In this document: piece after piece, positions 1 to 5,006 of the stretch
How positions within the stretch are numbered: position 1 is the stretch's first letter
How the letters are laid out: each line of letters starts with the position of its first letter
Assembly (NCBI GenBank): GCA_029067255.1
Contig: JAIEEW010000251.1
Coordinates: 1 to 6,918, forward strand
Direction of reading: 5' to 3'
DNA: 6,918 nt
Origin: Clostridia bacterium
GTDB lineage: Bacteria > Bacillota > Clostridia > Christensenellales > UBA3700
Program-made: the position numbers and the translations under genes
The notes under the pieces: generated by a model
Database searches by the model: none
What the model was told of the DNA's origin: nothing
Seen by the model: the letters and a program-made list of their open reading frames with translations, nothing else

Positions 1-650
1 TAATTATTTTCTCTGCAATAATTTATTATCTCTATCGCTAGATCGTCAAGATAAAGAATATTTTCCTTTATCGAACCGATAAACGCCAAATGCAACGCCT
101 TCTGCTGGTCTCGAAACGCGGGCGGCACCGCTCCCGGAGTGTCTAAAAGTTCTATCCCCTGCGCAAGGCTTACCCATTGCTTTCCGCGCGTTACCCCAGG
201 TCTATTACCCGTTACTGCCCTTTTGCTTGCGCAAAGTGAGTTGATAAGAGTAGACTTTCCTGTATTAGGTACGCCGACAACCATCGCTCTTATGCTTTTG
301 TTAGCGCCTTTGGCGGCGTACTTTTCAAGCATAGGCTTGTTTATCTCTCTGAGTTTGTCTATTATAAGATTTTTTTGTCTTCCCGACAAATTGTCCGCGA
401 CAACAAAACTTTTCCCTTGCGCGGAGAAATACGACGTCCAACGCTTGACGTCTTTCGCTTCGACAAGATCGCTTTTTCCGAGAATATAAAGCGTGGGTTT
501 TCCCGCTATCATTTCGTCAAATTCGGGATTAAAACAAGATGAAATTGCGCGACAATCAAGAACGTATATTACGCAATCGACTTGTTTTACCGATTCGCGC
601 ATCATTCTCATCGCTTTTGTCATGTGTCCGGGATACCACTGAATATGCAT
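1..650 (-). CDS. rbgA: Ribosome biogenesis GTPase RbgA (YlqF), 3'-truncated by the window edge
   Basis: RbgA is a circularly permuted GTPase that acts late in 50S subunit assembly. The 216 visible codons begin MHIQWYPGHM, the family's N-terminal signature, with the histidine at residue 9 that is catalytic in characterised RbgA. The GTPase motifs come in permuted order: G4-like GKSD (58-61), then G1 GVPNTGKST (126-134), the G2-region RPGVTRG (150-156) and G3 DTPG (170-173). The Bacillus protein is about 280 residues, so roughly the last quarter, including much of the C-terminal domain, lies beyond position 1. The ATG at 650 overlaps the stop of the DUF1292 gene by one base (TAATG), and GGAAGGAAGAG lies just upstream, so translation is probably coupled. 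The oddity is G4: the normally invariant asparagine of NKxD is glycine. Family assignment is secure; the effect of that change is unknown. Confidence 0.95.
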   Translation of the reverse strand, partial: MHIQWYPGHMTKAMRMMRESVKQVDCVIYVLDCRAISSCFNPEFDEMIAGKPTLYILGKSDLVEAKDVKRWTSYFSAQGKSFVVADNLSGRQKNLIIDKLREINKPMLEKYAAKGANKSIRAMVVGVPNTGKSTLINSLCASKRAVTGNRPGVTRGKQWVSLAQGIELLDTPGAVPPAFRDQQKALHLAFIGSIKENILYLDDLAIEIINYCRENN

Positions 651-952
651 TACTCTCTTCCTTCCGCAAACATTCTGTCGTATATATCGAAAACTTCGAA
701 AATTACGTTGTCATCGTCGACTTCGTCGAGAACTTGATTTTTCTCGTCTATTCTGTACACTATCCCGCCGTTTTCAAGATTTCCCGCGTCAAAATCTTCT
801 TTGCGAACGACAATAGCGTAAAGATTCTTATCATAAGGGATCAACGCCATTTGTTCAAACGCGTCTATCTTTCCCGTAACGCTGTTTTTAAGATATATTG
901 TTTCGTCGTTTTCTTCGTCAAGCAACTGCTCGATGGCGTTTTTGTATTTCAT
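650..952 (-). CDS. DUF1292 family protein (100 aa)
   Basis: This is a small, very acidic soluble protein of unknown biochemical role. It resembles DUF1292 (the YrzB-like family of Bacillota): a short N-terminal segment, then the hallmark stretch FEQMALIPYDKNLYAIVV (residues about 32-49), a variable acidic loop, then IVYRIDEKNQVLDEVDDD and a C-terminal helix ending in DIYDRMFAEGRE. There is no signal peptide or membrane segment. The ATG overlaps the trmD stop by four bases (ATGA), with AAGGAG eight bases upstream inside the trmD coding sequence. The stop overlaps the rbgA start by one base. It occupies the place where rplS lies in the classical trmD-rplS-rbgA order. A role in translation is only guilt by association. 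I am fairly sure of the family and have no evidence on function. Confidence 0.85.
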   Translation of the reverse strand: MKYKNAIEQLLDEENDETIYLKNSVTGKIDAFEQMALIPYDKNLYAIVVRKEDFDAGNLENGGIVYRIDEKNQVLDEVDDDNVIFEVFDIYDRMFAEGRE

Positions 953-1668
953 CTTTTTTTCTCCTTGCCCGATTTCGCTACGGGGTTATTCTTGATATAC
1001 TGCTCGTAAAGATCGGGGCGCCTTTGCTTTGTTATTTCAAGACTTTGTTCCAACCGCCACTGCTCTATCTGTTTATGATTTCCGCCCAGCAATACTTGCG
1101 GCGCGCTCAACCCCATAAACTCTTGCGGACGGGTATATTGCGGATATTCCAAAAGTCCGTTGCTAAAACTTTCTTCGTTCGTAGACTCGCTGCTACCAAG
1201 GACTCCTTCGACATATCTGCTCACCGCGTTGATCAGTATCATTGCGGGCAATTCTCCGCCTGTGAGAACGTAATCGCCTACCGATATTTCTTCGTCTATA
1301 TCCAACTCGATTATTCTCTCGTCTATTCCTTCATAACTTCCGCATACAAGCAATAACTCTTGCTCTTTCGCAAGCCGTTCGACGATTTTTTGATTCAAAG
1401 TTTCGCCTTTGGGAGAAAGATAAATTCTTTTGGATTTTCGCTCTTTATCCATATCGCAAATCGCGTCGTGCAAAGGCTGCGGAGTCATGACCATACCCGC
1501 TCCGCCGCCAAACGGAGCATCGTCGGTCTTCTTGTGTTTATCCGTCGAATAATCTCTGATATTGAATATTTCTAGGTCTATAAGTCCGTTCTGTTTCGCT
1601 CTGCCCATTATACCTACGTCCAGAACCGAAAACATTTCAGGAAATATCGTAGCAACTTTAATCTTCAT
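949..1668 (-). CDS. trmD: tRNA (guanine-N1)-methyltransferase TrmD
   Basis: TrmD uses S-adenosylmethionine to methylate N1 of G37 next to the anticodon, which prevents +1 frameshifting on proline and related tRNAs. At 239 residues it is full length. It has FPEMF (9-13), the glycine-rich DAPFGGGAGMVM (50-61), LSPKG (84-88), LLVCGSYEGIDER (106-118), EISVGDYVLTGGELPA (127-142), all typical of the trefoil-knot SAM-binding domain, then LLEYPQYTRP (172-181), VLLGGNH (192-198) and the C-terminal tRNA-binding helices. Arg151 matches E. coli Arg154. The position of the catalytic Asp169 is Glu166 (NEESF), which conserves the charge. The C-terminus is short and basic (KSGKEKKR). Upstream, GGCGGTAGAGT gives only a modest ribosome binding site. 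The gene is separated from rimM by a hairpin with a T-rich tail (1680-1705), so its level may be set separately from the upstream genes. Confidence 0.98.
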   Translation of the reverse strand: MKIKVATIFPEMFSVLDVGIMGRAKQNGLIDLEIFNIRDYSTDKHKKTDDAPFGGGAGMVMTPQPLHDAICDMDKERKSKRIYLSPKGETLNQKIVERLAKEQELLLVCGSYEGIDERIIELDIDEEISVGDYVLTGGELPAMILINAVSRYVEGVLGSSESTNEESFSNGLLEYPQYTRPQEFMGLSAPQVLLGGNHKQIEQWRLEQSLEITKQRRPDLYEQYIKNNPVAKSGKEKKR

Positions 1669-1679
1669 ACTCTACCGCC

Positions 1680-1705
1680 AAAAAATAAAGGGACGACAAG
1701 TCCCT
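1680..1705 (-). terminator. Terminator-like hairpin between rimM and trmD
   Basis: Read on the minus strand, the rimM stop is followed by AGGGAC, the loop TTGTC, GTCCCT and then TTATTTTTT. That is a perfect 6-bp stem with four G-C pairs and a five-base loop, and the T-rich tail runs to 1680. The architecture is that of a short Rho-independent terminator. Because trmD, the DUF1292 gene and rbgA lie immediately downstream with no clear new promoter in the 42-base gap, partial termination (attenuation) or an RNA-processing or stabilising stem is more likely than a full stop. The stem is short, so efficiency is uncertain. Confidence 0.6.
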
Positions 1706-1711
1706 AAACGT

Positions 1712-2215
1712 CTATTCTTCGTAAACCGCCAAATCTTCGAAGGCTTGTCCGTCCAGCGTTATTTTCTTGTTTTCCACGTCTATGCCAAGTACTATCCTTT
1801 CTATAGCGGGAATCATAACTCTGCCTTTTTTTGTGGATATAACGTAGACGTCCGCCGAACCGTATTGCAACACGTCGACAAGCGAGCCTATTTTTTCTTC
1901 GTCCACGTAAACGTCGCACGAAATTATGTCTACAATAAAATACCTGTCTTTTTCAAGACGAACAGCGTCTTTTCTATCCACTTCAACGTCTTTGTTTCTC
2001 AAAAGTTCCGCCGAATTTCTATCGTTCACGCCTTCAAGCGTAAGAAAGACTCCGTTGGGCGATATTCTCGCCTTGCAAACGTTGTAATTCTTACCGTCGA
2101 CAAATACGCTTTTCAAACTTTTGAATCTGTTGACGTCGTCAGTCAGAGGAGAAATTTTCAACTCTCCCCCGACCCCTTGTGGCTTTGCGATTTTGCCGAC
2201 AGTCAGTCTTTCCAT
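1712..2215 (-). CDS. rimM: Ribosome maturation factor RimM
   Basis: RimM binds S19 and assists maturation of the 30S head, including 16S rRNA processing. The 167-residue length is normal. The N-terminal RimM domain is clear: VGKIAKPQGVGGELKI (6-21), PLTDDVNRF (23-31) and LEGVNDRNSAELLRNKDVEV (60-79). The C-terminal PRC-barrel follows, with RYFIVDII (91-98), GSLVDVLQYGSADVYVI (110-126) and MIPAIERIV (134-142). The usual small-residue segment DLxGxxV reads DIISCDVYV here, a minor variation. The start overlaps the khpA stop by one base (TAATG), which suggests translational coupling. The TAG stop is followed almost at once by the hairpin at 1680-1705. rimM beside rpsP and trmD is the standard bacterial arrangement, so the identification is secure. 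Confidence 0.96.
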   Translation of the reverse strand: MERLTVGKIAKPQGVGGELKISPLTDDVNRFKSLKSVFVDGKNYNVCKARISPNGVFLTLEGVNDRNSAELLRNKDVEVDRKDAVRLEKDRYFIVDIISCDVYVDEEKIGSLVDVLQYGSADVYVISTKKGRVMIPAIERIVLGIDVENKKITLDGQAFEDLAVYEE

Positions 2216-2448
2216 TATTTTTCAATGATCTCGACGGAAACTTTTTTGCTATCTTTTCCGCAACCTGCTTTCACGATCGTGCGGATAGCCTTTGCAATTC
2301 TTCCCTGCTTGCCGATGATCTTGCCGATTTCTTCCTTTTCGGCGATAATGTTGATGACCGTTATACCGTCTTCGACTTGCGATTCGACGGTAAAGGAATC
2401 CTTATTGTCGACGAGTTCGCCGACGATAAATCTTACCAATTCTTCCAT
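2215..2448 (-). CDS. khpA: KH-domain RNA-binding protein KhpA (YlqC)
   Basis: This is a 77-residue protein consisting of a single type II KH domain. The RNA-binding GxxG loop is GKQG (46-49) within IGKIIGKQGRIAKAIRTIVKA (41-61), and it is preceded by the EEL(V)RFIVGELVDN start typical of the family. In streptococci KhpA pairs with KhpB (Jag/EloR) to bind RNAs and influence cell elongation and division. That partner is not in this window. The position between rpsP and rimM is the conserved one in Bacillota. The ribosome binding site is AAGAGGA, six bases before the ATG and 13 bases after the rpsP stop; the khpA stop shares a base with the rimM start. The gene called ylqD that lies between khpA and rimM in Bacillus is absent here. 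Confidence 0.96.
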   Translation of the reverse strand: MEELVRFIVGELVDNKDSFTVESQVEDGITVINIIAEKEEIGKIIGKQGRIAKAIRTIVKAGCGKDSKKVSVEIIEK

Positions 2449-2461
2449 ATGATCCTCTTAA

Positions 2462-2707
2462 TTACTTGATTATTTCTTGCTTTTTCAAAAGACTTCTTAC
2501 AGTATCCGTAGGTTGAGCGCCGACGCCGAGCCAGTAGGTAGCCTTTTCGCTGTCGATCTTTACTTCCGCCGGATTCTTCGTAGCGTCGTAGTATCCGATG
2601 TTGTCAAGATACTGACCGTCTCTTGCCTTTCTGCTGTCGATAGCAACGATACGGTAGAACGGAGTTTTCTTTGCGCCCATTCTTGTAAGTCTCAATTTTA
2701 CTGCCAT
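2462..2707 (-). CDS. rpsP: 30S ribosomal protein S16
   Basis: S16 is a small-subunit ribosomal protein bound near the 5' domain of 16S rRNA and needed for 30S assembly. The 81 residues match the family throughout: [20 protein letters not shown] (1-20), then [21 protein letters not shown] (21-41), and [28 protein letters not shown] in the second half. The start has a strong AAGGAGAT ribosome binding site seven bases upstream. It is the first gene of the second minus-strand unit, with a promoter at 2918-2946 and a roughly 200-base leader holding nested inverted repeats (2758-2867). That leader is the obvious place for regulation of the operon. Identification is certain. Confidence 0.99.
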   Translation of the reverse strand: MAVKLRLTRMGAKKTPFYRIVAIDSRKARDGQYLDNIGYYDATKNPAEVKIDSEKATYWLGVGAQPTDTVRSLLKKQEIIK

Positions 2708-2757
2708 AATATTTATCTCCTTTTGTCTTTTGCTCGCATAATATAGAATCCCATAAG

Positions 2758-2867
2758 GTTTGAGCGACGCTAAATATCACAATACTTCGTTAAGGCTTCT
2801 CGACAGAACTCTGCTATGCCTTCGTCGCATTGCCTCGTCTTGTAAATATTTTTCTTTCGCTCAAACT
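2758..2867 (-). other. Structured leader of rpsP with nested inverted repeats
   Basis: In the transcript upstream of rpsP, successive segments pair in nested order. GTTTGAGCGA (2867-2858 region, antisense of TCGCTCAAAC at 2857-2866) pairs perfectly over 10 bp with TCGCTCAAAC (antisense of 2758-2767). Inside this, AAATAT (2851-2846) pairs with ATATTT (2777-2772), and ACAA (2843-2840) with TTGT (2782-2779). Further in, AAGGC (2822-2818) pairs with GCCTT (2796-2792), and CAGA (2813-2810) with TCTG (2807-2804). The order of all arms is consistent with one long imperfect hairpin. No known riboswitch or ribosomal-protein leader motif was recognised, and no T-rich tail follows. It could be a regulatory leader or a palindromic intergenic repeat element that happens to sit here. 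Confidence 0.5.
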
Positions 2868-2916
2868 GCTTCGCACCTTTGAAAGGCTTATGCTCTCTAC
2901 GTTATGTTTGCAGTTT
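2863..2916 (-). repeat. Inverted repeat AAACTGC/GCAGTTT, alternative to the main leader stem
   Basis: AAACTGC begins right after the -10 box of the proposed rpsP promoter (minus strand, 2916-2910) and is complementary over 7 bp to GCAGTTT at 2869-2863. The second arm shares the bases GTTT with the 10-bp stem of the downstream hairpin, so the two pairings cannot form together. A smaller CCTT/AAGG stem lies in the loop between them. Mutually exclusive pairing is typical of leader switches, but here it is an observation on sequence only. Confidence 0.4.
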
Positions 2917-2917
2917 T

Positions 2918-2946
2918 TATATATTTTTTTCTTTATACAATATCAA
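2918..2946 (-). promoter_or_regulatory. Candidate sigma-A promoter for the rpsP-rbgA unit
   Basis: On the minus strand a -35 box TTGATA (2946-2941) is followed after exactly 17 bases by a -10 box TATATA (2923-2918). The spacer is A-rich. Transcription would start near 2911, giving a leader of about 200 bases before the rpsP ATG at 2707. This is the best-spaced hexamer pair seen in the ffh-rpsP gap. Confidence 0.6.
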
Positions 2947-3159
2947 TATTTTGTTATATCTATATTATTTTCTTGCCGATATACGCGACATTGTTCGCCG
3001 AGAAGTAAGATTGGCAAAAAATAAAATAGTCGATTTTTGTCAAGATTGCGTCTTGGCGAGCGGCGTCGTACTTGTTGTACGTCGGCGTGAGTCAAGCGCT
3101 AGATTGGCATAAAAGATACATTTTAGATTTGTCTAGCCTTGCTTTGAGTCGACCCCTAA
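2947..3159. other. Non-coding gap behind ffh with a series of hairpins
   Basis: No credible gene lies between the ffh stop and the rpsP promoter. Three hairpins occur in a row: 3093-3141 (CAAG plus GCTAGA against TCTAGC plus CTTG, one bulged base, with TAAAA/TTTTA nested in the loop), 3067-3081 (CGTAC, loop TTGTT, GTACG) and 3041-3055 (CAAGA, loop TTGCG, TCTTG). The nonamer AGATTGGCA occurs twice in direct orientation (3008-3016 and 3101-3109). On the minus strand, AAAAT/ATTTT and a T-run at about 3016-3037 follow the last hairpin and may help end ffh transcription, but no classical GC stem directly abuts the T-run. A GC-richer patch (3050-3095) stands out against AT-rich flanks. The layout could be an intergenic repeat element. 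Confidence 0.4.
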
Positions 3160-4494
3160 TTAGAAGGGAAATTTCATTCCTCTCATACCGCGCTTGCCCA
3201 TATTGGACATTTTCTGCATCATTTCCTGCGTCTGGGAGAACTGTTTGAGAAGAGCGTTTATGTCCTGCACGTTCGTACCGCTTCCCATCGCTATTCTCTT
3301 CTTCTGCGAAGACTTGATAAGTTCGGGATTTCGCCTTTCTTTGACAGTCATAGACTGGATTATTGCCTTTGATCTCGCAATCTTCGCTTCGTCTATATCC
3401 ACGTTCTTGCCGCCCAGTTTGCCCGCAAGTCCGGGAATCATTGAAATCATCTGCGACATGTCGCCCATGCTCTTCATCTTTTCCATCTGCGCAAGATAAT
3501 CTTCAAGCGTGAAAGAGTTGTTACGCATCTTCTTCTGCATTTCAAGCGCTTCTTCTTCGCTGAACGCAGACTGCGCTTTTTCGATAAGCGTAAGCACGTC
3601 GCCCATACCGAGTATTCTCGAAGCCATTCTGTCGGGATAGAAAATTTCTATATCGTTCATTTTCTCGCCGATACCGCAGAACTTGATAGGCTTGCCCGTA
3701 ACCGCTCTTATCGACAGCGCGGCTCCGCCTCTCGTATCGCCGTCCAACTTTGTAAGCACTACGCCCGTTACGTCCATTACTTCGTTGAATTTCGAAGCGA
3801 CGTTTACCGCGTCCTGCCCCGTCATAGAATCAACTACCAACAGAATTTCGTGCGGATTAAATGACTTTTTGAGTCCGCTTATCTCGTCCATCAACTCTTC
3901 GTCGATATGAAGTCTGCCCGCGGTGTCGACGATTAGAACGTCGTTGTTATCGTGTTCCGCCTGTTTGAGCGCGCCTTTGACTATCTTCTGCGGATTGACC
4001 TGTCCCATCTCAAAAACGGGAACGTTTGCGTTTTTACCCACAACTTGCAACTGTTTTATAGCCGCCGGACGGTAAATATCGCACGCAACCAAAAGCGGGT
4101 TTTTACCTTGTTTTCTGAGCATTACCGCAAGTTTTCCGCACATCGTGGTTTTACCGCTTCCTTGCAATCCGCACATCAAGATTATTGTCGGCGGTTTGTC
4201 CGCGATATTTATCTTGCTGTGGCTTCCGCCCATTATGCTTATCAATTCTTCGTTGACGACTTTGATTACCTGTTGAGAAGGATTAAGACCTTTTAGTATA
4301 TCGTCGCCTACGGCTTTTTCGCTTACGTTGTTTATAAACTGCTTAACTACCGAAAGATTTACGTCCGCTTCCAAAAGAGCGATTCTGACTTCTCTCATCG
4401 CCTGCTTGACTTCGAGTTCCGTCAACTTACCCTTGTTTTTCATTTTGGAAAATATGTGCGATAGTCTTTCGCTAAGTCCGCTGAATGCTCCCAT
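3160..4494 (-). CDS. ffh: Signal recognition particle protein Ffh (SRP54)
   Basis: Ffh is the GTPase and signal-sequence-binding subunit of the bacterial SRP. With SRP RNA and the receptor FtsY it delivers ribosomes making membrane proteins to the translocon. The 444 residues are full length. The N domain carries ALLEADVN (39-46). The G domain has the P-loop GLQGSGKTT (109-117), DIYRPAA (139-145), DTAGR (190-194), TKLDGD (248-253) and GIGE (274-277). The methionine-rich M domain (from about 310) contains the RNA-binding motif RRNPELI with KKRIAMGSG (387-406) and ends MSNMGKRGMRGMKFPF. A strong AAGGAG lies five bases before the ATG, and only 13 bases separate it from the ylxM stop, so the two are cotranscribed. 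The SRP RNA gene is not in the window. Confidence 0.99.
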   Translation of the reverse strand: MGAFSGLSERLSHIFSKMKNKGKLTELEVKQAMREVRIALLEADVNLSVVKQFINNVSEKAVGDDILKGLNPSQQVIKVVNEELISIMGGSHSKINIADKPPTIILMCGLQGSGKTTMCGKLAVMLRKQGKNPLLVACDIYRPAAIKQLQVVGKNANVPVFEMGQVNPQKIVKGALKQAEHDNNDVLIVDTAGRLHIDEELMDEISGLKKSFNPHEILLVVDSMTGQDAVNVASKFNEVMDVTGVVLTKLDGDTRGGAALSIRAVTGKPIKFCGIGEKMNDIEIFYPDRMASRILGMGDVLTLIEKAQSAFSEEEALEMQKKMRNNSFTLEDYLAQMEKMKSMGDMSQMISMIPGLAGKLGGKNVDIDEAKIARSKAIIQSMTVKERRNPELIKSSQKKRIAMGSGTNVQDINALLKQFSQTQEMMQKMSNMGKRGMRGMKFPF

Positions 4495-4507
4495 ATCTTC
4501 TCCTTAC

Positions 4508-4855
4508 CTAGTCGATCAATATCTCGACCGCCTTTCTTAATTTCTCTTTTTTATCGGGCGGGCAATCCCGCATGACTTCTTCCAAAAGTTCCTTTATCTT
4601 CTGCGACTTTTTTACAAGTCCCAACTTCTCTTCGTATACCGTCAACTGCTTTTCCGCTCTCTTTATCGCATCTCTTACTCCCTGCGGAGAAATACCGTTT
4701 TCTTCCGCGAGTTCGCTAAGCGACATATCGAGATTGTAATAACCGTCTATAAGTCCTTTTTGATACTCCGTAAGCAAACTTCCGTAATAGTCGTTGTAGA
4801 TGCTTATAAACAGTTTTTCTTTCTTTTCCATAGCCTTAAAGTAAAAATACTTCAT
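4508..4855 (-). CDS. ylxM: YlxM/p13-like helix-turn-helix protein, Ffh partner
   Basis: YlxM is a small protein with a sigma-70 region-4-like helix-turn-helix, encoded next to ffh in most Bacillota and reported in streptococci to modulate SRP activity. Visible here are DYYGSLLTEYQKGLIDGYYN (22-41), the helix-turn-helix LSLSELAEENGISPQGVRDAIKRAEKQL (44-71; the family's SLSEIAEELGISRQAV pattern) and a lysine/glutamate-rich C-terminal helix. Two starts are possible. The ATG at 4855 gives 115 residues but has only AAAGG at a long 11-base distance. The ATG at 4831 gives 107 residues beginning MEKKEKLF, which aligns better with the Bacillus YlxM N-terminus, but its AAGG is only two bases away. The promoter at 4874-4902 would start RNA about 12 bases before the first ATG. 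The 4855 start is kept here but 4831 is quite possible. Confidence 0.92.
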   Translation of the reverse strand: MKYFYFKAMEKKEKLFISIYNDYYGSLLTEYQKGLIDGYYNLDMSLSELAEENGISPQGVRDAIKRAEKQLTVYEEKLGLVKKSQKIKELLEEVMRDCPPDKKEKLRKAVEILID

Positions 4856-4864
4856 AAAGTATTT
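4845..4864 (-). repeat. 8-bp hairpin enclosing the first ylxM ATG
   Basis: AAATACTT (4845-4852) and AAGTATTT (4857-4864) are perfect complements around the four-base loop CATA, and the upstream ylxM ATG lies exactly in that loop on the minus strand. All but one pair per half are A-T. It could be an operator-type palindrome next to the promoter, or an RNA hairpin affecting which start is used. Confidence 0.45.
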
Positions 4865-4873
4865 AGCCTTTAT

Positions 4874-4902
4874 ATATTAACATCGCGCTTATCCGGTGTC
4901 AA
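4874..4902 (-). promoter_or_regulatory. Candidate sigma-A promoter for ylxM-ffh
   Basis: On the minus strand a perfect -35 box TTGACA (4902-4897) is followed after 17 bases by TAATAT (4879-4874), four of six matches to the -10 consensus. An A-rich stretch upstream of the -35 box (about 4906-4925) could act as an UP element. Transcription would begin near 4867. Confidence 0.65.
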
Positions 4903-4956
4903 GCGTTTTTTCCATTTTTCCCAAATAAATACTTCCGATCTTTTCTTTTGCAGGAC

Positions 4957-4985
4957 TTGTATAATACGTTCATTTGATATATAAT
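4957..4985 (+). promoter_or_regulatory. Candidate sigma-A promoter for the membrane-protein gene at 5007
   Basis: TTGTAT (4957-4962), 17 bases, then a perfect TATAAT (4980-4985) on the plus strand. The leader would be about 15 bases, with the AAGGAG ribosome binding site (4996-5001) five bases before the ATG at 5007. A second perfect TATAAT at 4960-4965 lacks a recognisable -35 box. This promoter diverges from the ylxM promoter without overlapping it. Confidence 0.5.
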
Positions 4986-5006
4986 GAGTTAAGATAAGGA
5001 GATTCT

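Noticed and set aside
539..1009. A 156-codon plus-strand open frame, and similar ones at 898-1356 and 3952-4296
   Set aside because: They are antisense to rbgA, the DUF1292 gene, trmD or ffh, and their composition looks like reverse-strand translation of real genes.
1562..2452. A 296-codon open frame on the plus strand
   Set aside because: It lies antisense to rimM, khpA and the start of trmD, all clear matches to their families. Its translation has no recognisable domain and no ribosome binding site supports it.
3016..3043. Minus-strand promoter starting with the perfect TTGACA at 3043-3038
   Set aside because: At 16-18 bases downstream there is only a T-run, not a -10 box. The pair at 2918-2946 is much better.
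2830..3112. Short plus-strand open frames in the ffh-rpsP gap
   Set aside because: They are low-complexity, phenylalanine/leucine/tyrosine-rich translations of AT-rich promoter DNA without ribosome binding sites, and they cross the inverted repeats.
2708..3159. SRP RNA gene hidden in the ffh-rpsP gap
   Set aside because: The conserved SRP RNA domain IV sequence with its GGAA tetraloop and asymmetric loop was looked for on both strands and not seen.
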